Shown: piece after piece, positions 1 through 12,025 of the stretch | Layout: each line of letters opens with the position of its first letter | Position numbering within the stretch: the first letter of the stretch is position 1 | Origin: Pyrenochaeta sp. MPI-SDFR-AT-0127 | Taxonomy: Eukaryota > Ascomycota > Dothideomycetes > Pleosporales > Cucurbitariaceae | DNA: 64,000 nt | Direction: 5' to 3' | Assembly (NCBI GenBank): GCA_020747015.1 | Contig: JAGTJM010000006.1 | Coordinates: 558,001 to 622,000, forward strand | The notes under the pieces: generated by a model | Told to the model about the DNA's origin: nothing | What the model saw: the letters and a program-made list of their open reading frames with translations, nothing else | Database searches by the model: none | Made by a program: the position numbers and the translations under genes

Positions 1-46
1 ACCCCATGCCTCGGCCACTTGCGCACCCCCGACCTTCGCCGCCATC

Positions 47-3000
47 ATGTCCTCCCCCAGATCCCCTCGGAGGTCTACTGAGAGCTTCGAGATATTGTCG
101 CCGAACCCACCACAGAGCTCGTTCCCTTTCCCAAATCCCCAAGATTGGACAAACAGACCCAGCTCCACTGGCGGGCGCTATCAGCCACGTCGCGGGTCGA
201 CGGCAAGCTCAATCCATTCAGTCGGTGGAGTGCTGGATTCCGGCTTCAAGAACAACATGGGCGCGGTGAGAGAGCAGAATCACAATGGTGGGCATACATG
301 AGTCCCTTTGTTCAGGAGCATCAGACATGGGAATGCTAACCAACCCCTCAGCTATCTCAACGCTGCTTCAACCCCCAATAGTGAGGACCGGCATGCTCCC
401 GCATACAGCCCCCGCAACACCTGGGCATCGACCGCCCTCTACCAAAGACATTCCCCCCGTCACTCTTACCAATATACCCCACATCGAACCCTCCGCCTTT
501 AATCCATATCTCTCGCAAGTCGGAAACCTCTACGAAGCATTCCAGCGCGCAAAGGCAGAGGCAGAGGCAGAGTCGGCTCAGCAAGTGAGACGTGGGTCAA
601 AGAGGGATGATGCCGCGGAGAGCCTCGAGCGCAGCCTGCACACAGGGTCACCAGCAGGAACACCGAATCTCTCAGGAGCACCCTTCACTCCAAGCGGATC
701 GCCGAAACCGAAGCGACGCACCAGCGGGTCGAAGCGCGCCTTACCTACTGTCACGCCTTTGTCTACCATACCAAACGTCTATTTCGACGAGAACTTTCAC
801 CTCGAAAACCCACGAACGTTTGACATTGTGAGCGAGAGGTCGGAGGTGGTGCGACCTGTACGCACCCAAAGCGTTGACGATATAAATGTCGCAAACGGGT
901 CGCTGGACGCACCCCAGCCGACCGGCAGGAAGGCTCTAGCCACCAATGCGATATTGCAAGAGAAATTGTCGTGGTACATGGACACAGTGGAAGTGCATTT
1001 GATATCAGCCATATCTACAGCTTCAACATCATTCTTTGCGGCTCTAGGTTCTCTTCGCGAACTCCAGACAGAAGCTTCTGAGTCTGTCTCAAGGATAAAA
1101 GGGCTGAGAGATGATCTTCGAAGGCTGGACGAACAAATGGCCGTAGGAGGCCTAAGGGTTGTGGAGATGAAGAGGCGGCGAGAGAATTTGAGGAAGCTGA
1201 CGGACGCTGTGGATCAACTACAGGCAGTGATTGCAGGTTTATCCCACTGTGATGAAATCGTCAACAAAGGCGATCTGGAGATAGCAATGACCCGGTTGGA
1301 GATCGTGGAACGACTGATAACCGGGGCTCTAGACACATCGGATTCAACGATCAATCCTTGGCTGGATACGCGGTTACCGCCTCAACTCATTGATTTGCGA
1401 AGTTTGCGGGCACTAGATGGTGTGTTTGAGGGTATTCATCAATTAAAGTTCCGCGTAGGCAGAGGATTCGAGACGCGTTTCCTGGAAACCCTACTCACGG
1501 ATTTGCGCGAACATGTCAAACGTGTACCAAGCCATGACACACTGGGAAGATGGGTCGCCGCATCACAAAAAGCAAGAGGAACCCATCAAAGGGGCAAGTC
1601 AGTCATGCCTGCTTATCTGACGACAGGCGACAAGCTTCGTTCAGAGCTACGAGCGAGCCTTTTCGGACTCAGCGGAGCACAATTTACAAACCAGGCTAGC
1701 GCCACGTTCAGAGAGGCCGCAGTCAAGGAAATGAAAATAATTGTCCGGAAATACCTTCCAAGCTCCACAGACGACGATACAGAGTCCATGGCATCTGTGT
1801 CTACAAGAAGTGGGCGAGGACATAGCCAGCAGGACAAGAACTCTATTCTGGCTCGCAACTTACGTGCCATGGACCCTGCAGATGCCGAGGACTTTTTTGT
1901 CAACATTTTCACAAATATTGGCGAAGCGCTACGCCGGCTCAGCACACAAGTGAAGGTACTCCTTGATGTTACTAGTGGAGTTTCTACACCTCCAGTGTCA
2001 GCCGGTGGACTCAGGTCCCCTCCGAGAAGTCCATACATGCACAATATTGACGGTTATATCGGCAATGGAATTCCTGCGCCGGCTTCAAACGACTTGCAGT
2101 TGGAGTTGATGCAAGCTCTTGACATGTCAAGCCTGCTTGGCCAGGCTGTTGATGCAGCCCAAACCCAAATAACAAAGCTGTTGAAAGTACGCTCTGAAGC
2201 CACAGCAAACCTTCCACTCGATAGATTTTTGCGTTATTTCAACCTTTGCAGACTGTTTGCCGATGAGTGTGAGGCAGTTTCAGGGCGCTCTGGCGCTGCT
2301 CTGAAGGGTGTCGTAAACACTCATATCAACGATTTCGTTTCCAAATTTGGTGACATTGAAAAGCAGGAGCTGGCGAAAGCAATGGATTCCGATCGATGGG
2401 AACCGAAAGACTTTGATTCCGAAGACACGGAAGTACTCTCCCGGATACTGAGGGGCATGGAGAGTGACCCACCAAGCTGGTCTGAAACAGGCGATATCCT
2501 TCGCGAAATCGAAGAATCCACTGTGAACGGTACGTCGACGCAAACGAATGGTACCTCTGAAGACAAACCCAAAGAAAAGGGCAAGAACACAGCACCCGCG
2601 ATAGTCGACGAAGAAAAGTACACCGTCTCGCACTCCTCGACCATCGTCCTCCGTGGCATCGAACGCTTCGAAATTCTCCTCTCCATTATCCCAAGTATGA
2701 CATCCGAGGTTTCTTCTTCGCTATGTGACTACATTAAGCTCTTTAATTCACGCTTATGCCAATTGATCCTTGGGGCCGGAGCTATGCACTCTGCAGGCCT
2801 CAAGAACATCAACACCAAGCATCTAGCCATCGCATCCCAAACACTCTCCTTCATCATCGCCATTCTTCCCTACATTCGCGAATGCGCACGTCGCCGCATA
2901 TCCACCGCGACTAATAAATCTGCTATTGGTGAATTCGACAATGTCAAACGCCTTCTGCACGATCAGCAGACTTCTATTCATGAGAAGCTCACAGATATTC

Positions 3001-3517
3001 TATCTGGTCGCGCAACAGTGCATATGCGTAGTATGAAGAAAATCGAGTGGGACGCTGAGGCTGAAGTGAATAAAGATGTCAGCTCTAGTATGGAAAGCTT
3101 GACAAAGGATACGGTGACCATGCACAAAGTTATCAACAAGTATTTGAGCGAGATGCAGGTCAGGATGATCATGGCACCGGTGTTTGAGAGCTATCGGGAG
3201 CAGGTCGGGAAAACTATCAAGGAGGCGGTGGTGAGGACGCCGGGAGGTAAAGCGAGGCATGTCAAGTCCAATCACTTCGAAATCTTGAAGTTCCGCAATC
3301 TGACTATCACAGAATCTTACGTGAAGCGAAACTTTTCGAAGCAAAGCTTGGCCCCATCGATGGCGCTGGCAATGTGGGCACCCATCTCATCCAGCTTGCT
3401 GAAGGCAAGCAAGTAGCGCAACCACCGCCAAAACAAGAACCGGAACCTAAGGAGAGCAAAGAAAAGCAAGTTAATGCGGAGGCGGGTGCGGAAAAGCCGA
3501 GTGTCGACACATCATAA
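47..3517 (+). CDS. VPS54: VPS54, GARP complex subunit
   Basis: Subunit of the GARP tethering complex, which captures endosome-derived vesicles at the trans-Golgi. Predicted exons are 47-287, 352-3265 and 3313-3517, giving 1119 residues. The N-terminus is Ser/Pro-rich and disordered; the core from about residue 290 is helical and coiled-coil-like, as in the CATCHR tethering family; a conserved C-terminal Vps54 region with the segment SGRSGAALKGVVNTHIND lies near residues 735-750. The first intron (64 bases) has a GCTAAC branch point and joins to give NAISTLLQPPIVRTG, which I recognise from fungal VPS54. The unspliced long frame ends at 3416, but another frame carries KLFEAKLGPIDGAGNVG, the family C-terminus, so a 47-base intron at 3266-3312 is proposed. 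Its donor GTCCAA is weak, so a frameshift is an alternative. The family call is firm; the last junction is not. Confidence 0.86.
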
Positions 3518-4974
3518 CAATCTATCAATCATTGGAATGACGACTAAGTTCAGAGATATGGCTCAATCCACAAGCCCACCGCGATACACAGTGCCATGCG
3601 CCCATTTCATATCCTCGCTCTTGCATACTTGTTCTCAAAGAACAAAGAGTGTGCCCATGCCATCTGCGCCTCTGCTTCTGAAGACTAAGGCGAAGAGGCG
3701 AAGGCCTCCTAGTAGAGGAAGCAAGAGGACCAATACGAGTCTCTTATTTTCTATGTATATGTCGTGTACCATCAGCAAGCAAGGCGTATCGGCGTATCTT
3801 TCGAGTAGGGTAGAACGCTGAGAACACGCGCTTTAATATGACTTTCGCGGTTATATTTGTCGGAACTATACTGCTTATAATTCTTATTACAGAGGCAGGC
3901 TAGTTGCCTTTGGTTTGTCCTTTGATGAAGATGCTTTAGCGGAAGAATGTACAATGTACCCACTTTGTATTTTGATTGACTTACATATCTCAGATTTCTC
4001 GATGTGGTTCCTAATGTATCTGACTCATTTGTTAGTTCACCATTGCCCTGGATAGCCGTCATATTATTCGAAAATTTGGGTTGTCTGCTGTCTCTCGAAC
4101 AGACTATCGCAATTTTGGTGCATTCTACCTATCTATTGCTCTTACGCTTCTCTTTAACTGCTCTGTTTCTTTCTTTAGCGCTGGAACGGAATTCTGGTGA
4201 ACATATTGGCACATGTTAAAAAGGAGTAAAGTATTCTGGTGTAGGACCTAGGGTAGATGATTTGCTCTGTCGAATGTCGGTACTGATGGTTATTGCCATA
4301 CTCTGGAGGTAGTAATGGAGATGACATTGTCGACGAGAATCCAGTGAGGCTGTGCAGCTATTAGGCCGTAGCTCACTGTGATCAGTTCAACAATAGAAAC
4401 ACTGTCGATCTAGCTGGCCTGGAATGTTGTCATAAGACCAGTCAAAAATCAAATTCCTTCATACTTTATTAGGTTGAATTTGCGACTCCACCACCGAACT
4501 GCCAAGCTCGCGAGATTAAAACTTGCGTAACCTAACTCCAACCTAACTCCTGCATGGATAATGGCAGCGATGGAAACTGGATGAGGTTCAAGAGTACGTA
4601 CGGAGATGGCGGAGTTACTATCCATGAATTTCAACGATAAGAAGTACGCTTAGTAGCTATACAATACCAGTGAAGGTCTGGGATATCGTCGACTATGCCT
4701 CTATCTAAATCTTCTCTTTAAGGCAACACTACAAGATGTCAATCAATTCCGAGTAAAAAGAGTTGCTGGGCTACCGAGGGACAGTGAACTCTTAGAGTGC
4801 CCTAAGACATCGGGTGTGAGGTACATAACTTCCCGGGCAGAACGCAGTCATGATGCAATATCATCAGTGGTACATCTTTCTTGAGTAGCATTATTCTCGT
4901 CGTAACCTATACAACTGCACAGCAACCTACTTAAGCTAAAAATAAAAGCAAAGACCCTACTCAAAATGATTGGC
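3518..4974. other. intergenic, no gene seen
   Basis: AT-richer spacer downstream of VPS54. It holds only short unrelated frames on both strands. I see no tRNA, no transposon terminal repeats and no long coding frame. The left part is presumably the VPS54 3' UTR. Confidence 0.5.
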
Positions 4975-4979
4975 AAAAA
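4975..4979 (-). terminator. Pol III T-run terminator of 5S gene
   Basis: A run of six A on the plus strand at 4975-4980 reads as T6 on the minus strand and begins at the last base of the 5S rRNA. RNA polymerase III stops at such T-runs. Its position exactly at the 3' end of the RNA supports an intact gene. Confidence 0.8.
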
Positions 4980-5098
4980 ACATACAACAGCGGGGATTCG
5001 CCAGTGGTCACCCACCTGACTACTAATCCGCCGGTATCCTGCTTAAGTACCGCTGAGCGAACGGGAAGCGCTGGTTTCAAGATCCTGTGGTCGTATGT
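4980..5098 (-). rRNA. 5S ribosomal RNA gene
   Basis: A 119-base stretch whose reverse complement starts ACATACGACC and ends GTTGTATGT, the complementary ends that form helix I of fungal 5S rRNA. It contains CCCGTTCGCTCAGC, TACTTAAGC, TTAGTAGT and GGTGGGTGACCAC in the expected order, and the length is right for the family. The core region containing the internal TFIIIA/TFIIIC control elements is intact. There is a T-run at the 3' end and a TATA-like element about 25-30 bases upstream. Dispersed single 5S genes are usual in filamentous ascomycetes, unlike the rDNA-linked copies of budding yeast. I see no second copy in this window. Confidence 0.95.
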
Positions 5099-5121
5099 GA
5101 AAGACAAGTGAAGTTGTAGCG

Positions 5122-5128
5122 TATATAT
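5122..5128 (-). promoter_or_regulatory. TATA-like element upstream of 5S gene
   Basis: TATATAT lies 24-30 bases upstream of the first base of the 5S RNA. In Neurospora and some other fungi a TATA element near -29 contributes to 5S transcription together with the internal control region. The assignment rests on position and sequence only. Confidence 0.6.
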
Positions 5129-5848
5129 TGACACACAGTGGGACAATGGATGGAGAAGGGTTGGATGAGGACTGCTTGGAGGAGTGGATGAATGTTGAAG
5201 GATGAGTGAAAATCTAGGTCATTGTTCGACGTGAACTATCAATTGACATCTCATTCTCTTTACTTTGTCCCCGCTTCTCGTTGTACCCAGAGTCTGCGTA
5301 TCTGTTGCAGTTGGCTCACAACTCGAAAGGTTGCTCTTAGCGGTATATGATGTTTGCGGTGCTATAGTGATCTATCTTATGTAAGTAGAGCCCAGTCTTT
5401 ATCTGGAGAGGCAGGCAGTATGTTCCAAGTATGCGAAACCTTACTCGGCTGCATACGATGATTCATGATATGTGGAGGCTCTACATTGTGGTTTGTTACA
5501 TTTGGGAGACCAAGATGACCAGCGAAATGAGATGATAACGGGAATTTATTTACTTCAGTCTTCATTTTCGATGGTATAATCAAGTCTACGAAGTGAAGAG
5601 TAAAAATTGTCCATTGACTCGAAGCGTGCAGGTGCAGTTGAGATGACCAAAGCGGATGGGTGCATGTCTTGGCAGGAATGTCGCGTGGTTCATGCGGAAC
5701 GAGCCGTAGGGCTCATGTCACTTCACGAAACATCCACACGCGAATTATCTACCAATCCCGCTCGGCTGCTGTTCGAATCTAACATTGCAGTCATGTCGAA
5801 TACATAACACAGATTGGCGCAACCAAAGCGCAGCAAAGCGTGCCAAAG
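5129..5848. other. intergenic, promoter of the OB-fold gene
   Basis: About 700 bases between the 5S gene and the next start codon. Only short frames occur and none looks coding. The right part should hold the promoter and 5' leader of the plus-strand OB-fold gene. Confidence 0.45.
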
Positions 5849-8800
5849 ATGGATCTGCTTCGTATATCTGAAATAAACCCAGACCTCCCCGCGCGCGAGT
5901 CGAAGCAATTCAAAGCCACAGTTACTCTGATATGGCCATACTCGTCCTCGGCGCGCCAATTCGCCCTTCTGCTTGCCGAACCCGATTTCCGGTTACGACG
6001 AAAGAAGGGCCAAGTTAGAGTTCGCTTCTCAGGTTCCAGCGCGAAAGCTATTGCGACAACGGGTGTAGGGATCGGCGACGAGGTTATACTGAGCTTGCGG
6101 GGAGTACAATTTGTGCAGGAAGGTGCTGTCAATACTCCAGGGAAGAGTATAGACTGGGAGCTATCATACAGCCAGACTGTAGTGATTCAAGTCTTTCGCA
6201 GCGGCCTTGAGACCGCCAATCTTGAGCTCGTTGATGTTGCGCCTACACCCGCGCCGCGATCACCTATTCGCCGAGAGCAGGTCGCAGTCACAAGCCCTGC
6301 TCAGCAATGGTATTCTCCAGCATTCCTTAAGCGTGTGCGACTGTCAGACGGCCCTTTCCTTGACGCTCCATACGACCCACTTGCAGACGAGAATGAAGAG
6401 GAACATGATAAGAAGCGCCGGAGGAAGTCATACAGGGATTGGACAGCATGGACTTATAGCGCAAGAACACCTTCCCCGGAAAAGGAGGATGCCAATATGG
6501 AAGAGGACAATAGCCTGTTGGAACTATCGCCCAGCCGGCCAGCACAACTGCCACGCACACCTGTTTCTCCAACAAATCTTGAATCACTGCCTGCTGCAGT
6601 CACGCTCTCACATCGCATAGCCGTCTCTGAGAAGGAAGACCAAATACAAAGGGTGGATGCATCAGTGACAGCGACAGGTCAGACTGGGAAAGTGCTCGCC
6701 GCTCATGATGACCTGACGCCGAGACGAGAACAAGCCAACATTGAACGCGACGCTGAATACGATGAGCTGTATGCCGGTCCAAACGAGTTCCCCTCGTCAG
6801 ACGCACAGTATGCATTTGGTGGCGACACTGAAGTGGACACGGAAGTGGACACAGAGGAGGAGAGTATTGCTCAAGACAAGTTGGATACAGCCAGTGTGAG
6901 TGTATCAGATGTCAACAACCAAGAGCAGGGGGATTATCAGCTGCCTCGCATCAAGCAGATAGAACTTGAAGCCGAACTGGTTGAAAATGCACTAGAGGAT
7001 GTTGTAGCAGCTAAAGAGAACGCGATTGATGAAGAACGCTTGACCGAGGTGGTCGAAGTGCGGCAAGCTACAGAGACTCCGACTGCACTCGTGGGTGATA
7101 ACCGTCGATCATCTTCACCCGCACTGTTAGAAGACTTGGCTGGAATCAGCCGAGTGCCAACAATTGTCATGCCTCCTCCCACCTTAGCTACCATCCAAAC
7201 CGACTTTCCGGCCATTGCTACATCAGGCATGTTAACTCCCATCGGCCAAGAACCGGCGAGTCCAACTCTCCGACCGCTGGATTCTGCCACGCTCCCATTA
7301 CCGTCACCGTTTCCAGGGGAGCGTGACTTCAACATAACGTCGTATCTCGACCATGTCGCTGCTGACCAAGACGTTGTGATATCCGAGTCTCGCGCAGCTG
7401 ATGAACAGGAGCCACCGAGCGATGCAAGCTACATCTTTGAGACATCGTTCTTCAGTTCAATAAACTCCTCAAAAGCCTCGGCATTTCATCCAAACCACGA
7501 ATCTGCATTTACTCCAGTGCGTTTCACGTTTGGCATGGATGGGGCCGGATTCTCTCGTCCAATGGAGCTCTCATCACCAGATCCGGAAAAGGCTGCATTG
7601 AAGAGCACTGAGGAAGATGTACGGCGCGACACGGAAGGGCTTACCGATCCTCAAACGGACACAACGGTAGCCATGGACATGCAATCATCAGAAAGTCTAC
7701 TGGATCGGACCAAAGCAGACAGGGTGGGAGACTTTTACTTCGATGAAGGCGCGGGTTTGCACTTGGACAGCATCGTGGAAGCGACGAAGCAGCCTGACGT
7801 GATCGAGCTTTCTTCTGGCTCAGAATCAGAAGTTATTGAGGACCGCACCAGTATTCTGGGTAGTATTGACAGTGGTGTTCATTCTGATCGCCTCGTAGCT
7901 ACAAGCAACGAACACGATGCTAAACCGCGCCCAGGGAACAACTATGAATTCGCTGGTTACGAGGAACCTCTTGTATATCCGGACTTCCTGGGCTCAGACG
8001 AGAATTTTCCGATCAATAACAACCAATTTACAGTCGCTTCAGAGCAAGTTCAGCCAGGTCCACCGTCCGAAGACAACATCTTCGATGAAAAACGTGAGCT
8101 AGACATGGAACCGGCTCTTAAACAAATTTCATCGCCATCAATGGATATTGAAACCCATACTGAGCTTATTGAAGATATGGATTTTGCGCCTGAAGCGTTA
8201 AGTGCCGTCGAAGTTGCTGAAGAAGGACCATTTATCCTCTCGTCACCTCGACAGGAAACCGGAATTAGCTGTCCTCGGGACGAGCAGCTTCTCACAGTCG
8301 TAAACACCGAACCAGAAAAGATCTTAGACGGCGTGGATACTGAGGTGCAAAGTACTTTTTCGATAGAAGAGCCGACACACTTACAAGGATGGCAATCACT
8401 TGACGCAGACGACCATCATCCAGATATCAAAATAGAATCGGTGGAGGAGGCCGCGTTCTTTCACGAAAGTCAGGCGGACACCCAAATCATGCAAGAGTCA
8501 TCCAGTGAGTTGTTGATTATGGTCCCGGGAGAAGGGCATAAGCTTGGTGAGTTGCATACAATATCTGTTCCTGCCAAGGGACCTGCCAGAAATACAAGAT
8601 CAAAAACAAAGTCCTCAGCCTCACCAACCAAGGACGAAGCGCTTCTTCCAAAACGTACGACGCGATCAACAAGGTCCAAAGCATCCGTGACCCCCGTCAC
8701 CCATACAACTCTCTCCCCTCAAAGAACAAGGACCCATTCCACTATGTCTCCACCTCAAGATGTTACGCAAACGTCTCCTTACAGTCTTCGATCTCAGTCC

Positions 8801-10532
8801 AAATTACTGTCACCCACCAAAAGCATTGCCAATACGGCACTCCCGACACCGCGCAAGCATGCTTCTAAACGAAGTTTGGATTCAGTCTCAGATATCAGCA
8901 TCTCTCATTTAGAGGAACTTGAGCCATCCAGGATAAACTTTGAGCCATCCCAAGAATTGGGCACATTGCAAGGTAGATATCCCCCATATGTCATTTGTTT
9001 TGAACCCTGAGGAATATACCATAGGTTCCTAAGCATCGGATGTTCGCTATTGGATACTCGGGTGACAGGTGTTTGGCATACCATGTACTGACCATAGTGA
9101 TCCAGGACAATATACTTCTCTAAATAGTGATTTTAGTCAATCAAAGCCGCCACCAGTGGATGAAACAGAAACGACAAGAGCAGGGGCGACGGCTGCAGTT
9201 GAAGCCAAGGATGGCTATGCTTCACCGAAACACTCTTCCACGGTTAAGTTAACAGAAACTAGCCCAGGTAGACATCTTCGCTCAGCTGAAGCCTCAGCTG
9301 AAGCTGTTCCTTCTAGCCCTCACAACGTGCGCAGAACCAGGAGACATGTGTATAATCTCTCACAAGAGTCTAACAACACAGTTGGGGAACTCCTGGAGGC
9401 CGCGAAGCATGGAGCTCAACAAGACGCACCAGTTCCAGCGTATCCTGTGTTGCCCAGTGAAGGTGAAGGCAGTCATATTGCCAGCCCACCGGCTCCTGAT
9501 ACTTCCGCAGTTCCCCCTCACCAACAATCAGCCATGGACAGCAATAGGCTTCTTACGCCCGAGGCAACACAGGAGACTACAATGGAATCGCAAGCTGCAC
9601 CTGTGGCAACACAGCCGCAACATACTTTACTTATTACACCTCAGCCCACACAAACAGCTTCTGCTGAACTTGACTCATCCCAGACAGATGCTCACGTGGA
9701 CTCCATGGCTGTGAAGGATGCCATCAGTTCGCCTGTTGCAAAATCAACACCCCGCCGCAACGTTACCTCCACAGACGTTGCCTCAACATCCGCTTCTCCG
9801 TCACTCAAAGATCCATCATCCGATGTGGAGTCTGACCTCGCACCTGAGCAGCCCTCCATCGGCCTTTCCACACCACTCGCATACTACACGCCGATAAAAG
9901 ATTTGGTCTACTTCCTGAATCGGTCTTCGCAGTTTCATTCCTCCGAGAATCCTGATGTACTCGCTCTCGTCACCTCATCGACCACACCGTCCCAACGCGC
10001 GACCAAAGGCCCTAAACATTGGAACACCACTTTACACATCACCGACCTCAGCACTTGGCCAGTGACCACAACAGTCAACGTCTTCCGCGCATACCAGACT
10101 GCGCTCCCACACGCCGATGCTGGCGACATCATATTACTCCGCTCTTTCGCCGTCAAAAGCCTCAACCGCCATCCTACACTGATCAGCGGAGACGAGAGTA
10201 GTTGGTGTGTATGGCGCTATGGTAAACCTACATGGGGTACACAGGAAGGGCCTTTTGGGGATATCAAGGCACGCGAGGAGATACGAGGTCCCGCAGTGGA
10301 GAGTGGGGAGGGCGAATGGAAGGAAGTAGGACGTCTGCGCCACTGGTACGAAGACAAGATCAAGAGGGAACTGGATATGAAAGAGGAGAGCCAGGTCAAG
10401 ACGAGATCAAAGGACAAGGCAGCTGAGGAAATGGGGGAGAGTAGAGAAGTCGATGGCGCTGAACAAGAGAAGAATGCCGGAGTTAAGACAAGAAGCAAAG
10501 CCAAGGCGAAGGTAGTCGGTTCAGAGGCTTAA
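5849..10532 (+). CDS. CDC13/POT1-like telomeric ssDNA-binding OB-fold protein
   Basis: Predicted exons 5849-8972 and 9106-10532 give 1516 residues. The 133-base intron starts GTAGAT and ends CCAG after a CTGAC branch; joining restores one frame. The N-terminal 120 residues (start MDLLRISEINPDLPARE) look like an OB-fold. A second domain at about residues 1300-1415, from TPLAYYTPIKDLVYFLN to SSWCVWRYGKP, resembles the telomeric single-strand DNA-binding POT1/CDC13 domain. The roughly 1150 residues between are acidic and disordered, with a short VDTE repeat (6828-6860 bases) and basic S/T-P-rich segments (SPTK, TRSK) near residue 1000. The likely role is binding G-rich telomere overhangs in the nucleus. 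The start was chosen at the first ATG; the frame extends only a few codons further with GTG. The fold call comes from recalled family patterns; CDC13 versus POT1 is not resolved. Confidence 0.68.
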
Positions 10533-10968
10533 CCGCAATTCATGTATTTTATCTTGGTCGCATTTGCATGGTTTGGCGTCGTGGGTGGGAAAACAGGATA
10601 CCATGTATCAGGTATGGATACGTGCATATAATTATTATATGGCAGACAGCACGATGCAGTTTGCATAGGCAGGGCATTATACTCATTTCGTGAATACGCT
10701 TACAATCACAGTTTGTGCATGCTGGCAAGTCTTGATAGAGATCATGCATTGTGTCTCATTTTGGGTTTCTAGTTCATGTTCGTCTTGATCATGCAGATTC
10801 GTTGCTCATAGCCCACATCGATACCACGAGGGTCCGATCGACATTTCGTTGTGATGTTGCAACTACTGTATTAACGTAAACTTCCACAAAGAAGCCTTGG
10901 TTAATAGTTCGCTACAGCTTCGCAACTACTCTGCCAAACCTAGCTCCATGGCAGAGTTGTAAAGGCAT
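10533..10968. other. convergent 3' intergenic region
   Basis: Spacer between two converging genes, so both sides are 3' UTR and terminators. No coding frame or RNA gene is visible. Confidence 0.5.
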
Positions 10969-11693
10969 TTACTTCTCGTAAACCCAATCGTGCTGAGCAG
11001 ACTTCCAGCTCTGCACCTCACCCTCACCGAACCATAGGGAGATCTCCTTCTTTCCGTTCTCGACGCTGTCAGAGCCGTGGCAAACGTTGCGGCCGACATC
11101 GAGGGCGTAGTCGCCACGGATGGTGCCGGGGGCAGAGGCGAGGGGGTTGGTAGCACCGAGGATGGCACGGCCAGTCTTGACGGCGTCACGGCCCTCCCAG
11201 ACCATGGCGCAGACGGGGCCGGAGCCCATGTCTGAATATCATTAGCATGAGTCTTGTTGAGACAGGCAGTAGGCAGGGTTGGTGGTTCGCACAGGCAATT
11301 AGACCAGGGAAGAAGGGCTTGTCGCTCAGATCGGCGTAGTGCTTCTCGAGGTGCTCCTTGGAGGGAGTGACGAGCTTGATGGCAGCGAGCTTAAAGCCAC
11401 GGTTCTCAAAGCGAGAGATGATGGGTCCGATGAGGCCACGCTGTTGAATGTTAGCAATAGCACCTAGCAGTGCGTACCCCACCAACCCGTCCAATTGCCG
11501 TGTAATAGCCAGGCAATCGCAACGAGCGTATAACAGAGGCAGGGTTGGGGCTGGAGCAATTGACATACCTGAACGCCATCAGGCTTCACGGCGATGAAGC
11601 TATTCAGGAATTAGTATCCTGTTTGTAGTCGTACGCCGCCAATTTACGCCTCCAATTTTCTAAAAAGTGAACGTACGTTTGCTCGGTAGTCAT
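10969..11693 (-). CDS. NDK1: nucleoside diphosphate kinase
   Basis: Transfers the gamma-phosphate from ATP to other NDPs through a phosphohistidine. Exons on the minus strand are 11677-11693, 11569-11599, 11440-11293 and 11231-10969, giving 152 residues, the usual length for the family. The protein begins MTTEQTFIAVKPDGVQRGLIG, and the 17-base first exon and 31-base second exon are supported by exact phase and by this well-known N-terminus. The catalytic histidine lies in RNVCHGSDS, and the C-terminus WVYEK is typical. All introns have good donors (GTACGT, GTATGT, GTGCGA) and YAG acceptors. Transcribed divergently from the glucosidase II gene. Very secure. Confidence 0.95.
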
Positions 11694-12025
11694 GTCGGCG
11701 GTTGCTTGAACGTCGATATTGTTATGTAATTGAGATGCGTAGAGACTGAGGGGGAAGAAGAGGAGGAACGGAACTTGAGCTGGGAAATTTTGAGCTGGCG
11801 CCGTGGTGGGGTTGCTGCGGTCTGCGTTGGCGGGGGTAGGGCGGTGAAGAGGGGCAGTTTGGGCGTTGCATAAAATTGTGCCAAAGTTGTGCAAGGGGTG
11901 CAGCTCCACTCGCCTGCAGGCTTATGTAAGGTCCGTCTCAGGTCCAATGTGGCATCTCAACTGTTGCAAGTTGACAATATCTATCGAGGCTGGCTTGCGA
12001 AGGACATTTTGATTAGCCGCCAGCC
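11694..12025. promoter_or_regulatory. divergent promoter, NDK / glucosidase II alpha
   Basis: Only 332 bases separate the two start codons, so both promoters and 5' leaders share this interval. No binding site can be assigned with confidence. Confidence 0.5.
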
